Positions 57,384 to 64,000 of a stretch of DNA of 64,000 nt are shown here, in pieces (the first letter of the stretch is position 1; each line of letters opens with the position of its first letter). The notes beneath the pieces were generated by a model. The model was not told the origin of the DNA. It did not search any database and worked only from the letters and a program-made list of their open reading frames with translations. A program made the position numbers and the translations under genes. This DNA comes from CAZENU01 sp965117035 (lineage in GTDB: Bacteria; Chloroflexota; Dehalococcoidia; Lucifugimonadales; CAZENU01), in contig OZ220748.1 in NCBI GenBank assembly GCA_965117035.1, positions 868,001 through 932,000 on the forward strand, written 5' to 3'.

Positions 57384-58475
57384 ATGACCAGGTTCCACGA
57401 GCTCGACGCGCTCCGCGCCACGGCGATGCTGCTGGGCATCGTGCTCCACGCGTTCCTGTTCCTGATTCCCATAGGCTGGGTCGGGCAGGACCCGTGGGCG
57501 AAGTCGGTGCCGATAGAGCAGAACCCCTACGTCTACCTGCTGGCGCTGATCCACGGCTTCCGCATGCCGGTCTTCTTCCTGCTGAGCGGCTTCTTCACGG
57601 CGATGCTCTGGCGGCGGCGCGGGCTGAGCGAGCTTGCATCGCACCGGCTGAAGCGCATCGGGCTGCCGCTGCTGATCGGGGCGTACACGATAGTCCCGCT
57701 GAACGCGCTGATCTGGACCTCGGACAAGGTGGTCTATACCGGGGAGGAGTTCCAGCCGGTCTGGTGGCTGTTCGCGTGGCTGGGAGGGTTCAGCCACCTG
57801 TGGTTCCTGTGGATGCTGCTGTGGCTGGCGGCTGCGTTCATCGGCGCGGCGAAGCTGGGCCTGAAGTTCAGCCACCCTGTGCTCTGGTGGCTCGCCGTGC
57901 CGCTCACGCTGCTGCCGCAATTCCTCATGCACGAGCCGACGTTCGGGCCGGACACGTCCGACGAGCTGGTTTTCAGTCCGGTCGTGCTGTTCTACTACGC
58001 GCTCTTCTTCGTCGTCGGGGCGATGCTGTACCAGCGGGGAGTATCGATGCGGCGCGAGTGGGCGTTCGCGCTGTTGCCGGCGTTGCTCATGGCGTTCCCC
58101 GCGGGGGTGGTGACCGTGGGCGAGGACCTCCCGGAGGCCGCGCGTGCCGTGTCAGACGTAATGCAGGCGGCGTACGCGTGGCTGATGTGCTTCGGGCTGA
58201 TCGGCCTGTTCCGGCTGGTCGCCTCGAAGGAGCGCTACTGGGTGCGGCACATGTCGGACGCGTCGTACTGGCTGTACCTGTGGCACCTGCCGCTGGTCGC
58301 GGCGTCACAGCTCCTGGTACGCGGCTGGCCGATCAACGTCCACCTGAAGTTCGTGCTCATCGTCACCGCGGCCGTCGCCATCCTGCTGGTCGTCTACCAG
58401 CTCGGGGTGCGGTACACGTGGGTCGGCGCGATGCTCAACGGCCCGCGCGCCCGGCCGGGGACAGCGACCGCGTAG
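57384..58475 (+). CDS. Acyltransferase family 3 membrane protein (OpgC/glucan-modifying type)
   Basis: 363 residues with about ten membrane helices. The catalytic-type start HELDALRATAMLLGIVLHAFLF carries the conserved Arg and His of acyltransferase-3 enzymes, and MPVFFLLSGFFTAMLWRRRG is the family motif. Such proteins move acyl groups to sugars on the outer side of the membrane, and the order of motifs is close to the glucan succinyltransferase branch. It is monocistronic, oriented with the SIMPL gene but separated from it by a hairpin. Confidence 0.88.
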   Translation: MTRFHELDALRATAMLLGIVLHAFLFLIPIGWVGQDPWAKSVPIEQNPYVYLLALIHGFRMPVFFLLSGFFTAMLWRRRGLSELASHRLKRIGLPLLIGAYTIVPLNALIWTSDKVVYTGEEFQPVWWLFAWLGGFSHLWFLWMLLWLAAAFIGAAKLGLKFSHPVLWWLAVPLTLLPQFLMHEPTFGPDTSDELVFSPVVLFYYALFFVVGAMLYQRGVSMRREWAFALLPALLMAFPAGVVTVGEDLPEAARAVSDVMQAAYAWLMCFGLIGLFRLVASKERYWVRHMSDASYWLYLWHLPLVAASQLLVRGWPINVHLKFVLIVTAAVAILLVVYQLGVRYTWVGAMLNGPRARPGTATA

Positions 58476-58571
58476 GGCCGCCGGCCCGCGCCTTACGTGC
58501 TCACGTCTGTGGGACAACGAGCGCGGCACTGGTCGGACTCCTGTCTGGTTGAGTAGTCGTGAACAGCAGCG

Positions 58572-59015
58572 CTACTCCGGCTCGCCGAACTCTCCCAACC
58601 AGCGTACGTTGTTCATGCTTGGGCTCGCCGCCCGATAGAACCTCTCGTCGGCGGTCCAGAGCTCGCACCCCAGACTCTCCGCCAGCGCCAGGTAGTGAGC
58701 GTCGTAGGCCGCATTCTGCTTGAGTTGGCTTGCGAGATGCAGCGCCCTGGCGTGCAGGCCCGGCGGCTGATGGAGTTCCAGGCGCGAGTCAAGCAGGCGC
58801 GCGATCATGCGGGCGCTGTCACCGACGTTCAATTCGCCGCGCAGCACGCGCCGGTGCAGGGCGTTGGCGACCTCGAAGGGCAGGAGGTGCGGGGCGATGC
58901 GGGTTACGTCCCGGGTAACCCAGGACCGGAGAACAGCGTGGGCCTTGCCAGAGTCATCCTCTTCAACCAACCACTTGAGCGCGAGGCTTGCATCGACAAC
59001 GACGGGACCGTTCAT
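58572..59015 (-). CDS. vapC: VapC-type PIN-domain toxin
   Basis: 147 residues. PIN-domain acidic residues in order: VVVDASLALKWLVEED (first Asp), PFEVANAL (Glu), AYDAHYLALAESLGCELWTADERF (two Asp). These bind a metal and cleave specific RNAs. The ATG at 59015 overlaps the antitoxin stop as ATGA, the usual coupling for such pairs. GTG two codons upstream is possible. Confidence 0.9.
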   Translation of the reverse strand: MNGPVVVDASLALKWLVEEDDSGKAHAVLRSWVTRDVTRIAPHLLPFEVANALHRRVLRGELNVGDSARMIARLLDSRLELHQPPGLHARALHLASQLKQNAAYDAHYLALAESLGCELWTADERFYRAASPSMNNVRWLGEFGEPE

Positions 59016-59314
59016 GCCCACCCCTCGGTCTCGGCTTCTCTGATCTTACGGGCCTCCCGAATCAGATCGACGGAGCTCCCAGGAAGGGGCTGACCTCCGA
59101 ACACCTCGCGCCGGAGCTCGGCGAACAGCTCGTGGTCGGGCCTGTCAGACAGTAACCCCTCCAGACCGCTGGCCTCGTCCTTCGTCAACTCCCGATCGAT
59201 GGCCGCCTGGCAGTACGCCCGCATGCTGACGCCCTTCAGTGCGGCGATCCCCTTCAGCCGGCGTTGAAAGATTGGGTCCAGGTCCAGGGTGAGTCTCTTT
59301 CTCTTGGCTTCCAT
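59012..59314 (-). CDS. vapB: VapB-type antitoxin
   Basis: 100 residues. An N-terminal ribbon-helix-helix (KRKRLTLDLDPIFQRRLKGI, SMRAYCQAAIDREL) binds DNA as a dimer, and the acidic C-terminal half should wrap the toxin. GAGG lies 9 nt before the ATG at 59314. Antitoxin first, toxin second, 4-nt overlap: a complete type II pair. Upstream, the AT-rich GTTTACGG...TTAAAC stretch next to the -10 box may be its operator. Confidence 0.88.
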   Translation of the reverse strand: MEAKRKRLTLDLDPIFQRRLKGIAALKGVSMRAYCQAAIDRELTKDEASGLEGLLSDRPDHELFAELRREVFGGQPLPGSSVDLIREARKIREAETEGWA

Positions 59315-59345
59315 CGCCTACGCCTCTCTTCATGGGTTTACGGTA

Positions 59346-59375
59346 AGAATATGTTAAACACGGAAAGATATGCAA
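59346..59375 (-). promoter_or_regulatory. Promoter of the vapBC pair
   Basis: On the minus strand TTGCAT (59375-59370), an 18-bp spacer and TATTCT (59351-59346), about 30 nt before the vapB ATG. The region is AT-rich and contains partial inverted symmetry (GTTTA...TTAAAC), fitting autoregulation by VapB. Confidence 0.55.
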
Positions 59376-59602
59376 GACACCCAGGCACCCGGTCGGTATC
59401 CCGCTGAGCAAGGAGTTCCCGGAAGCGCGATATATGGAACCGCTGGCTTGCCGCACGACGCCCCCGGGGACGATCGGTTTAGTGAACGCCGATCCGGAAC
59501 AAGCCGCTGAGCCGCTCCGTTTTCATTGCGTCGGAAAACGGGCCGCTGCTACAATCCGGCCATGTTCGAGGGGTGGTCAGCACCGCATCCAGGGCGTCGC
59601 GC

Positions 59603-60463
59603 ATGGTCCTGAGCGACCGCAGCATCAGGGAAGCGCTGGACTCGGGTCACATCGTCGTCGACCCCCTGGGCGAGGGATGCATACAGCCGGCCAGCGTCGA
59701 CATACGGATCGACCGGCAGATCAGGGTGTTCCTCAATCCAGAGGAGTACTCGGTCGTCGACGTGCGGACGAACCTGGAGGGCATAACGAAGCCCGACGAG
59801 ATCCCGGACCCGGCGCCGTACGTCCTGGAGCCGGGAGAGTTCATCCTCGCCAACACGATCGAGAACGTGGAGCTCCCCGACGACGTGGTGGCGCGGCTCG
59901 AGGGCAAGAGCTCCCTGGGACGATTGGGGCTGATGGTCCACGCGACGGCGGGGTACATCGACCCGGGTTTCAAGGGCCAGCTCACGCTGGAGATCAGCAA
60001 CGTGGCGCGGGCCCGCATATCGATCTTCTACGGCATGAAGATCGGGCAGATCTCCTTCCTGCGTCTGAGCACGCCCGCGGAGAACCCGTACGGCAGCGGC
60101 GCCCTCGGAAGCAAGTACCAGGGACAGCTCGGGCCCACGCCCAGCAGGCTCCACCTCGACTACGATGCCGGCCCCCGGCAGGCGCGAGCCTATGCCGCGG
60201 AAGCCACGGAGCTCCGCGCCTGGCTCGACGACAGCGAGTACGCGGGCAGCGTCGCCAAGCTGGCGCGAGTGGCCGGCGTGGAGCAGAAGACGGCGGAGGA
60301 CTGGGTCTACGGCCGGAACGAGCCGAACGCGGCCAACGCCGCAAAGCTGTACGCGATAACCGGGCTGCGCAGGTACGCGCCGACGCCGGGGGCCGTTCAG
60401 CCGAGCCTGTTCGAGGACGGGCAGCACCTGTCCGGCCCCGCCCTGCTGCCCCCGGAGGACTAG
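59603..60463 (+). CDS. dcd: dCTP deaminase with C-terminal HTH-like extension
   Basis: 286 residues, about 100 longer than usual. Residues 1-184 are a complete dCTP deaminase: LSDRSIREALDSGHIVVDP, CIQPASVDIRI, EGKSSLGRLGLMVHATAGYI, and GQLTLEISN with the catalytic Glu130, ending in the usual SKYQGQLGPTPSR. It turns dCTP into dUTP (or dUMP in bifunctional forms). Residues about 205-254 (SVAKLARVAGVEQKTAEDWV, then YGRNEPNAANAAKLYAIT) look like an XRE-type helix-turn-helix, which is not part of known Dcd proteins. The ATG at 59603 is the normal Dcd start. It lies 7 nt before ribD, so nucleotide and flavin genes are linked. Confidence 0.9.
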   Translation: MVLSDRSIREALDSGHIVVDPLGEGCIQPASVDIRIDRQIRVFLNPEEYSVVDVRTNLEGITKPDEIPDPAPYVLEPGEFILANTIENVELPDDVVARLEGKSSLGRLGLMVHATAGYIDPGFKGQLTLEISNVARARISIFYGMKIGQISFLRLSTPAENPYGSGALGSKYQGQLGPTPSRLHLDYDAGPRQARAYAAEATELRAWLDDSEYAGSVAKLARVAGVEQKTAEDWVYGRNEPNAANAAKLYAITGLRRYAPTPGAVQPSLFEDGQHLSGPALLPPED

Positions 60464-60470
60464 AGAGACC

Positions 60471-61535
60471 ATGTCCGCGATGCGCCGCGCGCTGTCTCTC
60501 GCCAGGCGCTCGCTGGGCGGCGTCAGCCCGAATCCCGCGGTCGGCGCCGTCGTGCTGAAAGACGGCGAGGTCGTGGGCGAGGGCCGCACCGAGCCTCCCG
60601 GCGGCCGGCACGCCGAGGCCGCCGCGCTGGAGCAGGCGGGAGACGCTGCCAGGGGCGGCGTCATGTACGTCTCGCTGGAGCCCTGCAACCATCACGGCCG
60701 CACGCCGCCGTGCGTCGACGCCATCCTGGACGCCGGCGTAGCGGAGGTGCACGCCGCGATCCCCGACCCGAACCCGCACGTCGCCGGGGGCGGCGCCGAC
60801 GCGCTGCGGGACGCGGGCGTGAAGGTAGTCGTCGGGGAGCGCGCCGCCGAGGCGTCGACGCTGCTGGAGGCGTACCTGAAGTGGGTGACGACGGGGCGGC
60901 CCTTCGTTACGGCGAAGTTCGCCATGAGCCTGGACGGCAAGATCGCCACCCGGTCGGGAGACTCGCAGTGGATCACCGGCGAGCGCGCCAGGCAGCACGT
61001 CCACGAGCTGCGCGCCGCGTCCGACGCCGTCATGGTCGGCGTCGGCACCGTGCTCGCGGACGACCCGCTGCTGACCGCCCGCGACAGGCGGGGCCGCCCG
61101 CTGCGGCGCCAGCCCCTGCGCGTCGTTGTCGACAGCAGGGCGCGCACACCCTCCGGCGCCAGGCTGCTCAGCCAGCCGGGGCCTGTCGTCGTCGCCACGG
61201 CCGCAGAAGACCGCCATGTAGCCGGCGCCCATAGGGTGTCTCGGGCGTTGGCCACCGGCGCCGTAGATGTCGACTGGGTCCTCGAGTACCTCGGCTCGGA
61301 CTGGGACGTATCCAGCGTGTTGGTCGAGGGCGGCGCGACGCTGCTCGGATCGATGTTCGACTTCGACTTGGTCGACAAGGTCGTGGCTTTCGTGGCTCCG
61401 ACGATCATCGGCGGAGACGAGGCCCCTTCGGCGGTCGGCGGGCTCGGCGTGGGCGCAATGGCCGCCGCAATAAAGTTGGAGCGGACAAAGGTGCGTCGCT
61501 TCGGCCGCGACACGGCGATCATCGGCTACTGCTAG
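60471..61535 (+). CDS. ribD: Bifunctional riboflavin deaminase/reductase RibD
   Basis: 354 residues. Residues 1-145 form the zinc deaminase (SPNPAVGAVVL; His47-Ala-Glu49; EPCNHHGRTPPC with Cys72 and Cys81). Residues about 145-354 form the NADPH reductase (FVTAKFAMSLDGKIATRSGDS, SVLVEGGATLLGSMFD). It carries out the second and third steps from GTP in riboflavin synthesis. AGAGAGA precedes the ATG. The usual N-terminal Asp-x-x-Tyr-Met segment is shortened. First rib gene of the operon. Confidence 0.94.
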   Translation: MSAMRRALSLARRSLGGVSPNPAVGAVVLKDGEVVGEGRTEPPGGRHAEAAALEQAGDAARGGVMYVSLEPCNHHGRTPPCVDAILDAGVAEVHAAIPDPNPHVAGGGADALRDAGVKVVVGERAAEASTLLEAYLKWVTTGRPFVTAKFAMSLDGKIATRSGDSQWITGERARQHVHELRAASDAVMVGVGTVLADDPLLTARDRRGRPLRRQPLRVVVDSRARTPSGARLLSQPGPVVVATAAEDRHVAGAHRVSRALATGAVDVDWVLEYLGSDWDVSSVLVEGGATLLGSMFDFDLVDKVVAFVAPTIIGGDEAPSAVGGLGVGAMAAAIKLERTKVRRFGRDTAIIGYC

Positions 61536-61547
61536 ACTGGGAGCGCA

Positions 61548-62129
61548 ATGTTCACAGGCATAGTGGAAGAGGTCGGCAGGGTGAAGGCCGCGGGCGACGG
61601 CCGGCTGACCGTCGCCGCCTCGACCGTCATGGACGACCTCAGGGTCGCCGGCAGCATCAACGTGAACGGCGCCTGCCTGACGGTGACGGACCGGGACGAG
61701 ACGAGTTTCTCGGTCGACGTCGTCCCGGAGACGCTCCGGCGCACGAACCTCGGGAGCCTGGGACCGGGAGACGGCGTCAACCTGGAGCGGCCCGTGCCCG
61801 CGGGCGGCCGCCTCGACGGGCACGTCGTGCAGGGGCACGTCGACGGCACCGGCGTCGTCGATTCCGTGGAGAGTGAGGGGCCCGCCCTCATGATGCGGTT
61901 CGCGGCGCCGCCGGAGGTCATGCGTTACGTCGTGCCCAAGGGGTTCGTCGCCGTGGACGGTACGAGTCTGACGGTTGTAGACTGTGACGACTCCGCGTTC
62001 ACGGTCACCGTCATACCGTACACGAAGGACAACACCGTGCTCGGCGTCCGCGCGGCCGGGGACGTCGTGAACCTGGAGACCGACGTGCTGGCGAAGTACG
62101 TCGAGCGGCTGACCGCGACACGTATCTAG
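61548..62129 (+). CDS. ribE: Riboflavin synthase alpha chain
   Basis: 193 residues made of two lumazine-binding barrels: MFTGIVEEVGRV, NVNGACLTVT, LRRTNLGSLGPGDGVNLER, then GHVVQGHVDGTG and, in the second half, KGFVAVDGTSLTVVDCDD. It joins two lumazines to give riboflavin. It begins 12 nt after ribD and is 25 nt before ribBA, all in one operon. Confidence 0.95.
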   Translation: MFTGIVEEVGRVKAAGDGRLTVAASTVMDDLRVAGSINVNGACLTVTDRDETSFSVDVVPETLRRTNLGSLGPGDGVNLERPVPAGGRLDGHVVQGHVDGTGVVDSVESEGPALMMRFAAPPEVMRYVVPKGFVAVDGTSLTVVDCDDSAFTVTVIPYTKDNTVLGVRAAGDVVNLETDVLAKYVERLTATRI

Positions 62130-62154
62130 GGGACCGAGGCAGGGGACACCGGAA

Positions 62155-63378
62155 ATGCCAATCGTATCGGTCGAGCAGGCCATAGACGACTTCAAGGCCG
62201 GGAAGATGGTCATCATCGTCGACGATGAGGACCGCGAGAACGAGGGCGATCTCGCGATGGCCGCGGAGAAGGTCACGCCGGCCGCGATCAACTTCATGGC
62301 CACCCACGGCCGCGGCCTGATCTGCATGCCCATGATGGCCAGTCGCCTGATGGAGCTGCGGCTGTCCATAATGGTGCAGGACAACACGGAGCGGCACGGC
62401 ACGGCCTTCACGGTGTCCGTCGACGCCCTGAAGGACACGACGACCGGGATATCGGCGCAGGACAGGGCGGCGACGGTGAGGGCGCTGATCGATCCGGCGA
62501 CGCAGCCCGAGGACCTGGCCCGCCCCGGCCACCTGTTCCCGCTGAAGTACACCGAGGGCGGCGTGCTGGTCAGGGCCGGGCAGACCGAGGCCGCCGTCGA
62601 CCTCGCCCGCATGGCGAGCCTCTATCCCGCCGGCGTCATCTGCGAGGTGATGGACGAAGACGGCACAATGGCCCGGCTGCCGGAGCTGCAGCGCTTCTCC
62701 GAGCGGCACAAGGTCAACATCGTCACCGTTGCCGACATGATCTCATACCGCCGCGGCCACGAGAAGATGATCGAGCGCGTCGCGGAGGCCCGGATGCCGA
62801 CGGCACACGGCGAGTTCACCGCCGTCTCGTACCGCAGCATCGTCGACAAGGACGAGCACGTCGCGCTGGTAATGGGAGAGGTGAGCCCGGACGTCCCCAC
62901 GCTCGTGCGGGTCCACAGCGAGTGCCTGACCGGCGACGTGTTCGACAGCCTGAGGTGCGACTGCGGGGAGCAGACGGAACTGGGGCTGAGAGCGATAGGC
63001 AGGGAGGGCAAGGGCGTTTTCCTGTACATGCGGCAGGAGGGGCGCGGCATCGGCATCCACAACAAGATCAAGACCTACTACCTGCAGGACCACGGGTTCG
63101 ACACGGTGGACGCGAACGTCCATCTCGGCTTCGCGCCGGACATCCGGTACTTCGGCATCGGGGCGCAGATCCTGGAGGACCTCGGCGTCGGCAAGATGCG
63201 CGTGCTGACGAACAACCCGCGCAAGCTGGCCGGGCTGAGCGGCTTCGGCACCCTCGAGATCGTCGAGAGAGTGCCCATCATCGGGCACCCGAACAAGGAG
63301 AACAGCCGCTACCTGGAGGCGAAGCGCACCAGGATGGGCCATCTGCTGAGCGCCGCCGACACGGGGGCCGACCAGTGA
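62155..63378 (+). CDS. ribBA: Bifunctional 3,4-dihydroxy-2-butanone-4-phosphate synthase/GTP cyclohydrolase II
   Basis: 407 residues. N-terminal half DHBP synthase (VIIVDDEDRENEGDLAMAAE, GRGLICMPM, FTVSVDA-type loop, DLARPGHLFPL). C-terminal half GTP cyclohydrolase II with the zinc Cys set SECLTGDVFDSLRCDCGEQ, then MRQEGRGIGIHNKI and RVLTNNPRKL. It starts both branches of riboflavin synthesis. Both active sites look complete. The ribH GTG overlaps its stop (GTGA). Confidence 0.95.
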   Translation: MPIVSVEQAIDDFKAGKMVIIVDDEDRENEGDLAMAAEKVTPAAINFMATHGRGLICMPMMASRLMELRLSIMVQDNTERHGTAFTVSVDALKDTTTGISAQDRAATVRALIDPATQPEDLARPGHLFPLKYTEGGVLVRAGQTEAAVDLARMASLYPAGVICEVMDEDGTMARLPELQRFSERHKVNIVTVADMISYRRGHEKMIERVAEARMPTAHGEFTAVSYRSIVDKDEHVALVMGEVSPDVPTLVRVHSECLTGDVFDSLRCDCGEQTELGLRAIGREGKGVFLYMRQEGRGIGIHNKIKTYYLQDHGFDTVDANVHLGFAPDIRYFGIGAQILEDLGVGKMRVLTNNPRKLAGLSGFGTLEIVERVPIIGHPNKENSRYLEAKRTRMGHLLSAADTGADQ

Positions 63379-63917
63379 CCGGCCGGACCGGAGACCGGGA
63401 CGACGGACGAGGCCTTCGGGTCGGAATAGTCGTCGCGCGGTTCAACTCCTTCATCACCGAGCGGCTGCTGGCCGGCGCCAGGGAGGCGTTGGCCGAGCGC
63501 GCAGTTCAAGACCCGGACGTGACGGTGGCGCCGGTCCCCGGGTCGTTCGAGTTACCTCTCGCGGCGAGGAAGATGGCGGAGTCCGGCCGGTTCGACGCGG
63601 TGGTCTGCCTGGGCGCGGTGATCCGGGGGGAGACGGACCACTACCAGCACGTCTCCGAGGCGGCCGCAAGGGGCATCTCGCGGGCGGCGATGGACACGGG
63701 GGTCCCGGTCATCTTCGGCGTTCTCACCACCGACACGGCGGAGCAGGCAATAGCGCGGTCCGGCGGCGAGACGGGCGAGGGCGTCGCGGCCAGCAGACCC
63801 GAGGCCAAGGGCCTGCCCGGCTCCCACGACGCGGCCGGCGAGTCGGGCAACGCGGGCTACGACGCCGGCAACGCCGCCGTGGACATGGCCAACCTGCTGC
63901 GCAGCCTCGGCCCCTGA
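63375..63917 (+). CDS. ribH: 6,7-dimethyl-8-ribityllumazine synthase with an insertion
   Basis: 180 residues. GIVVARFNSFITERLLAGAREAL, the Phe/Trp-type pocket PVPGSFELPLAARK, GAVIRGETDHYQHVSE with His89, and VPVIFGVLTTDTAEQA are all present. The C-terminal helix region carries about 27 extra residues (131-157, rich in Gly/Ser/Glu) before GNAGYDAGNAAVDMANLL; the normal form runs on directly. The added loop would be on the surface of the icosahedral or pentameric assembly. The start is GTG overlapping the ribBA stop by 4 nt. Last gene of the operon. Confidence 0.92.
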   Translation: MTGRTGDRDDGRGLRVGIVVARFNSFITERLLAGAREALAERAVQDPDVTVAPVPGSFELPLAARKMAESGRFDAVVCLGAVIRGETDHYQHVSEAAARGISRAAMDTGVPVIFGVLTTDTAEQAIARSGGETGEGVAASRPEAKGLPGSHDAAGESGNAGYDAGNAAVDMANLLRSLGP

Positions 63918-63937
63918 CGCCGTAGCCGTCGAGAGCG

Positions 63938-64000
63938 TTACGGGGCAGGCGGCGGGCCCAGGATACGGTACCCGAGGTTCTCCTCGGTCCGCTCTGCCAG
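63938..64000 (-). CDS. C-terminal end of an unidentified gene (cut by window edge)
   Basis: Read on the minus strand, the last 20 codons before the TAA at 63938 are LAERTEENLGYRILGPPPAP. They are in a clean frame and look coding. The rest lies outside the window. It converges on ribH with about 20 nt between stop codons. Family cannot be assigned. Confidence 0.45.
   Translation of the reverse strand: MAERTEENLGYRILGPPPAP

Noticed and set aside
60471..61535. FMN riboswitch upstream of the riboflavin genes
   Set aside because: ribD starts 7 nt after the deaminase gene and no conserved RFN element is visible there or in the 59315-59602 gap.

Overview
The window is high-GC bacterial chromosome (about two thirds G+C by eye). 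It is probably from a Chloroflexota genome of the Dehalococcoidia/SAR202 type. That placement is an inference from the gene content: many lipoproteins with a lipobox Cys followed by an Ala/Pro/Thr/Gly linker, repeated Gfo/Idh/MocA oxidoreductases, short-chain dehydrogenases and amidohydrolases, and intergenic DNA full of short repeats. No rRNA or other marker gene is present to prove it.

Layout. 1-5.2 kb: lipoproteins, namely a duplicated ABC substrate-binding protein (one copy cut by the window edge), a small lipoprotein, two paralogous OB-fold-like lipoproteins and a TPR lipoprotein. 5.3-11.4 kb: a di-haem oxidoreductase, a glycerophosphodiesterase, a sialidase-like propeller, acetoacetyl-CoA synthetase and a small zinc ribbon. 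11.8-14.6 kb: a three-gene envelope cluster (YtkA-like, cupredoxin-like, Cys-rich polytopic membrane protein). 14.6-20 kb: nitroreductase, two Gfo/Idh proteins (one frameshifted), a thioredoxin lipoprotein and an MDR dehydrogenase. 20-27.7 kb: an accessory region with tRNA-Cys, an IS1182-type element, tRNA-Leu, two MITE-like elements, a frameshifted MazF-like toxin overlapping a large type IIG/ISP restriction-modification gene, and an SDR. 27.7-34.1 kb: 6-phosphogluconate dehydrogenase, trehalose-6-phosphate synthase, a YbaY-like lipoprotein, a GNAT/cytidylate-kinase-like fusion, and ABM and DinB proteins. 34.2-47.9 kb: catabolic genes (gamma-glutamyltransferase, GH32/43-like protein, HpaI-type aldolase, PIG-L protein, DapA/NanA-like lyase, SDR, Gfo/Idh) and a pair of P-loop paralogues. 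48-51 kb: a Fur-family regulator leading an ECF nickel/cobalt transporter operon. 51.2-52 kb: an IS5-family element inserted exactly at the stop codon of an amidohydrolase. 52-59.3 kb: signal peptidase I, an ECF sigma/anti-sigma pair, a SIMPL protein, an acyltransferase and a VapBC pair. 59.6-63.9 kb: a dCTP deaminase with an HTH extension, then ribD-ribE-ribBA-ribH.

How the genes work together. The rib genes form a complete riboflavin branch from GTP and ribulose-5-phosphate. The Fur-family gene and cbiM/PDGLE/cbiQ/cbiO form one metal-responsive uptake operon with a candidate operator over the start site. The sigma and anti-sigma genes overlap or nearly overlap. The sugar- and acid-modifying genes look like a scavenging repertoire for organic matter.

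Most distinctive signals: a four-copy MITE-like family with CTGTTCAG ends, a shared CCGGYC-N7/8-GACCGG palindrome over two promoters, the IS5 target duplication that supplies two stop codons, the deaminase-HTH fusion, the GNAT-kinase fusion, and an ECF sigma gene with no ordinary start codon. Two frameshifts, both in G/C runs, could be real decay or consensus errors in the assembly.
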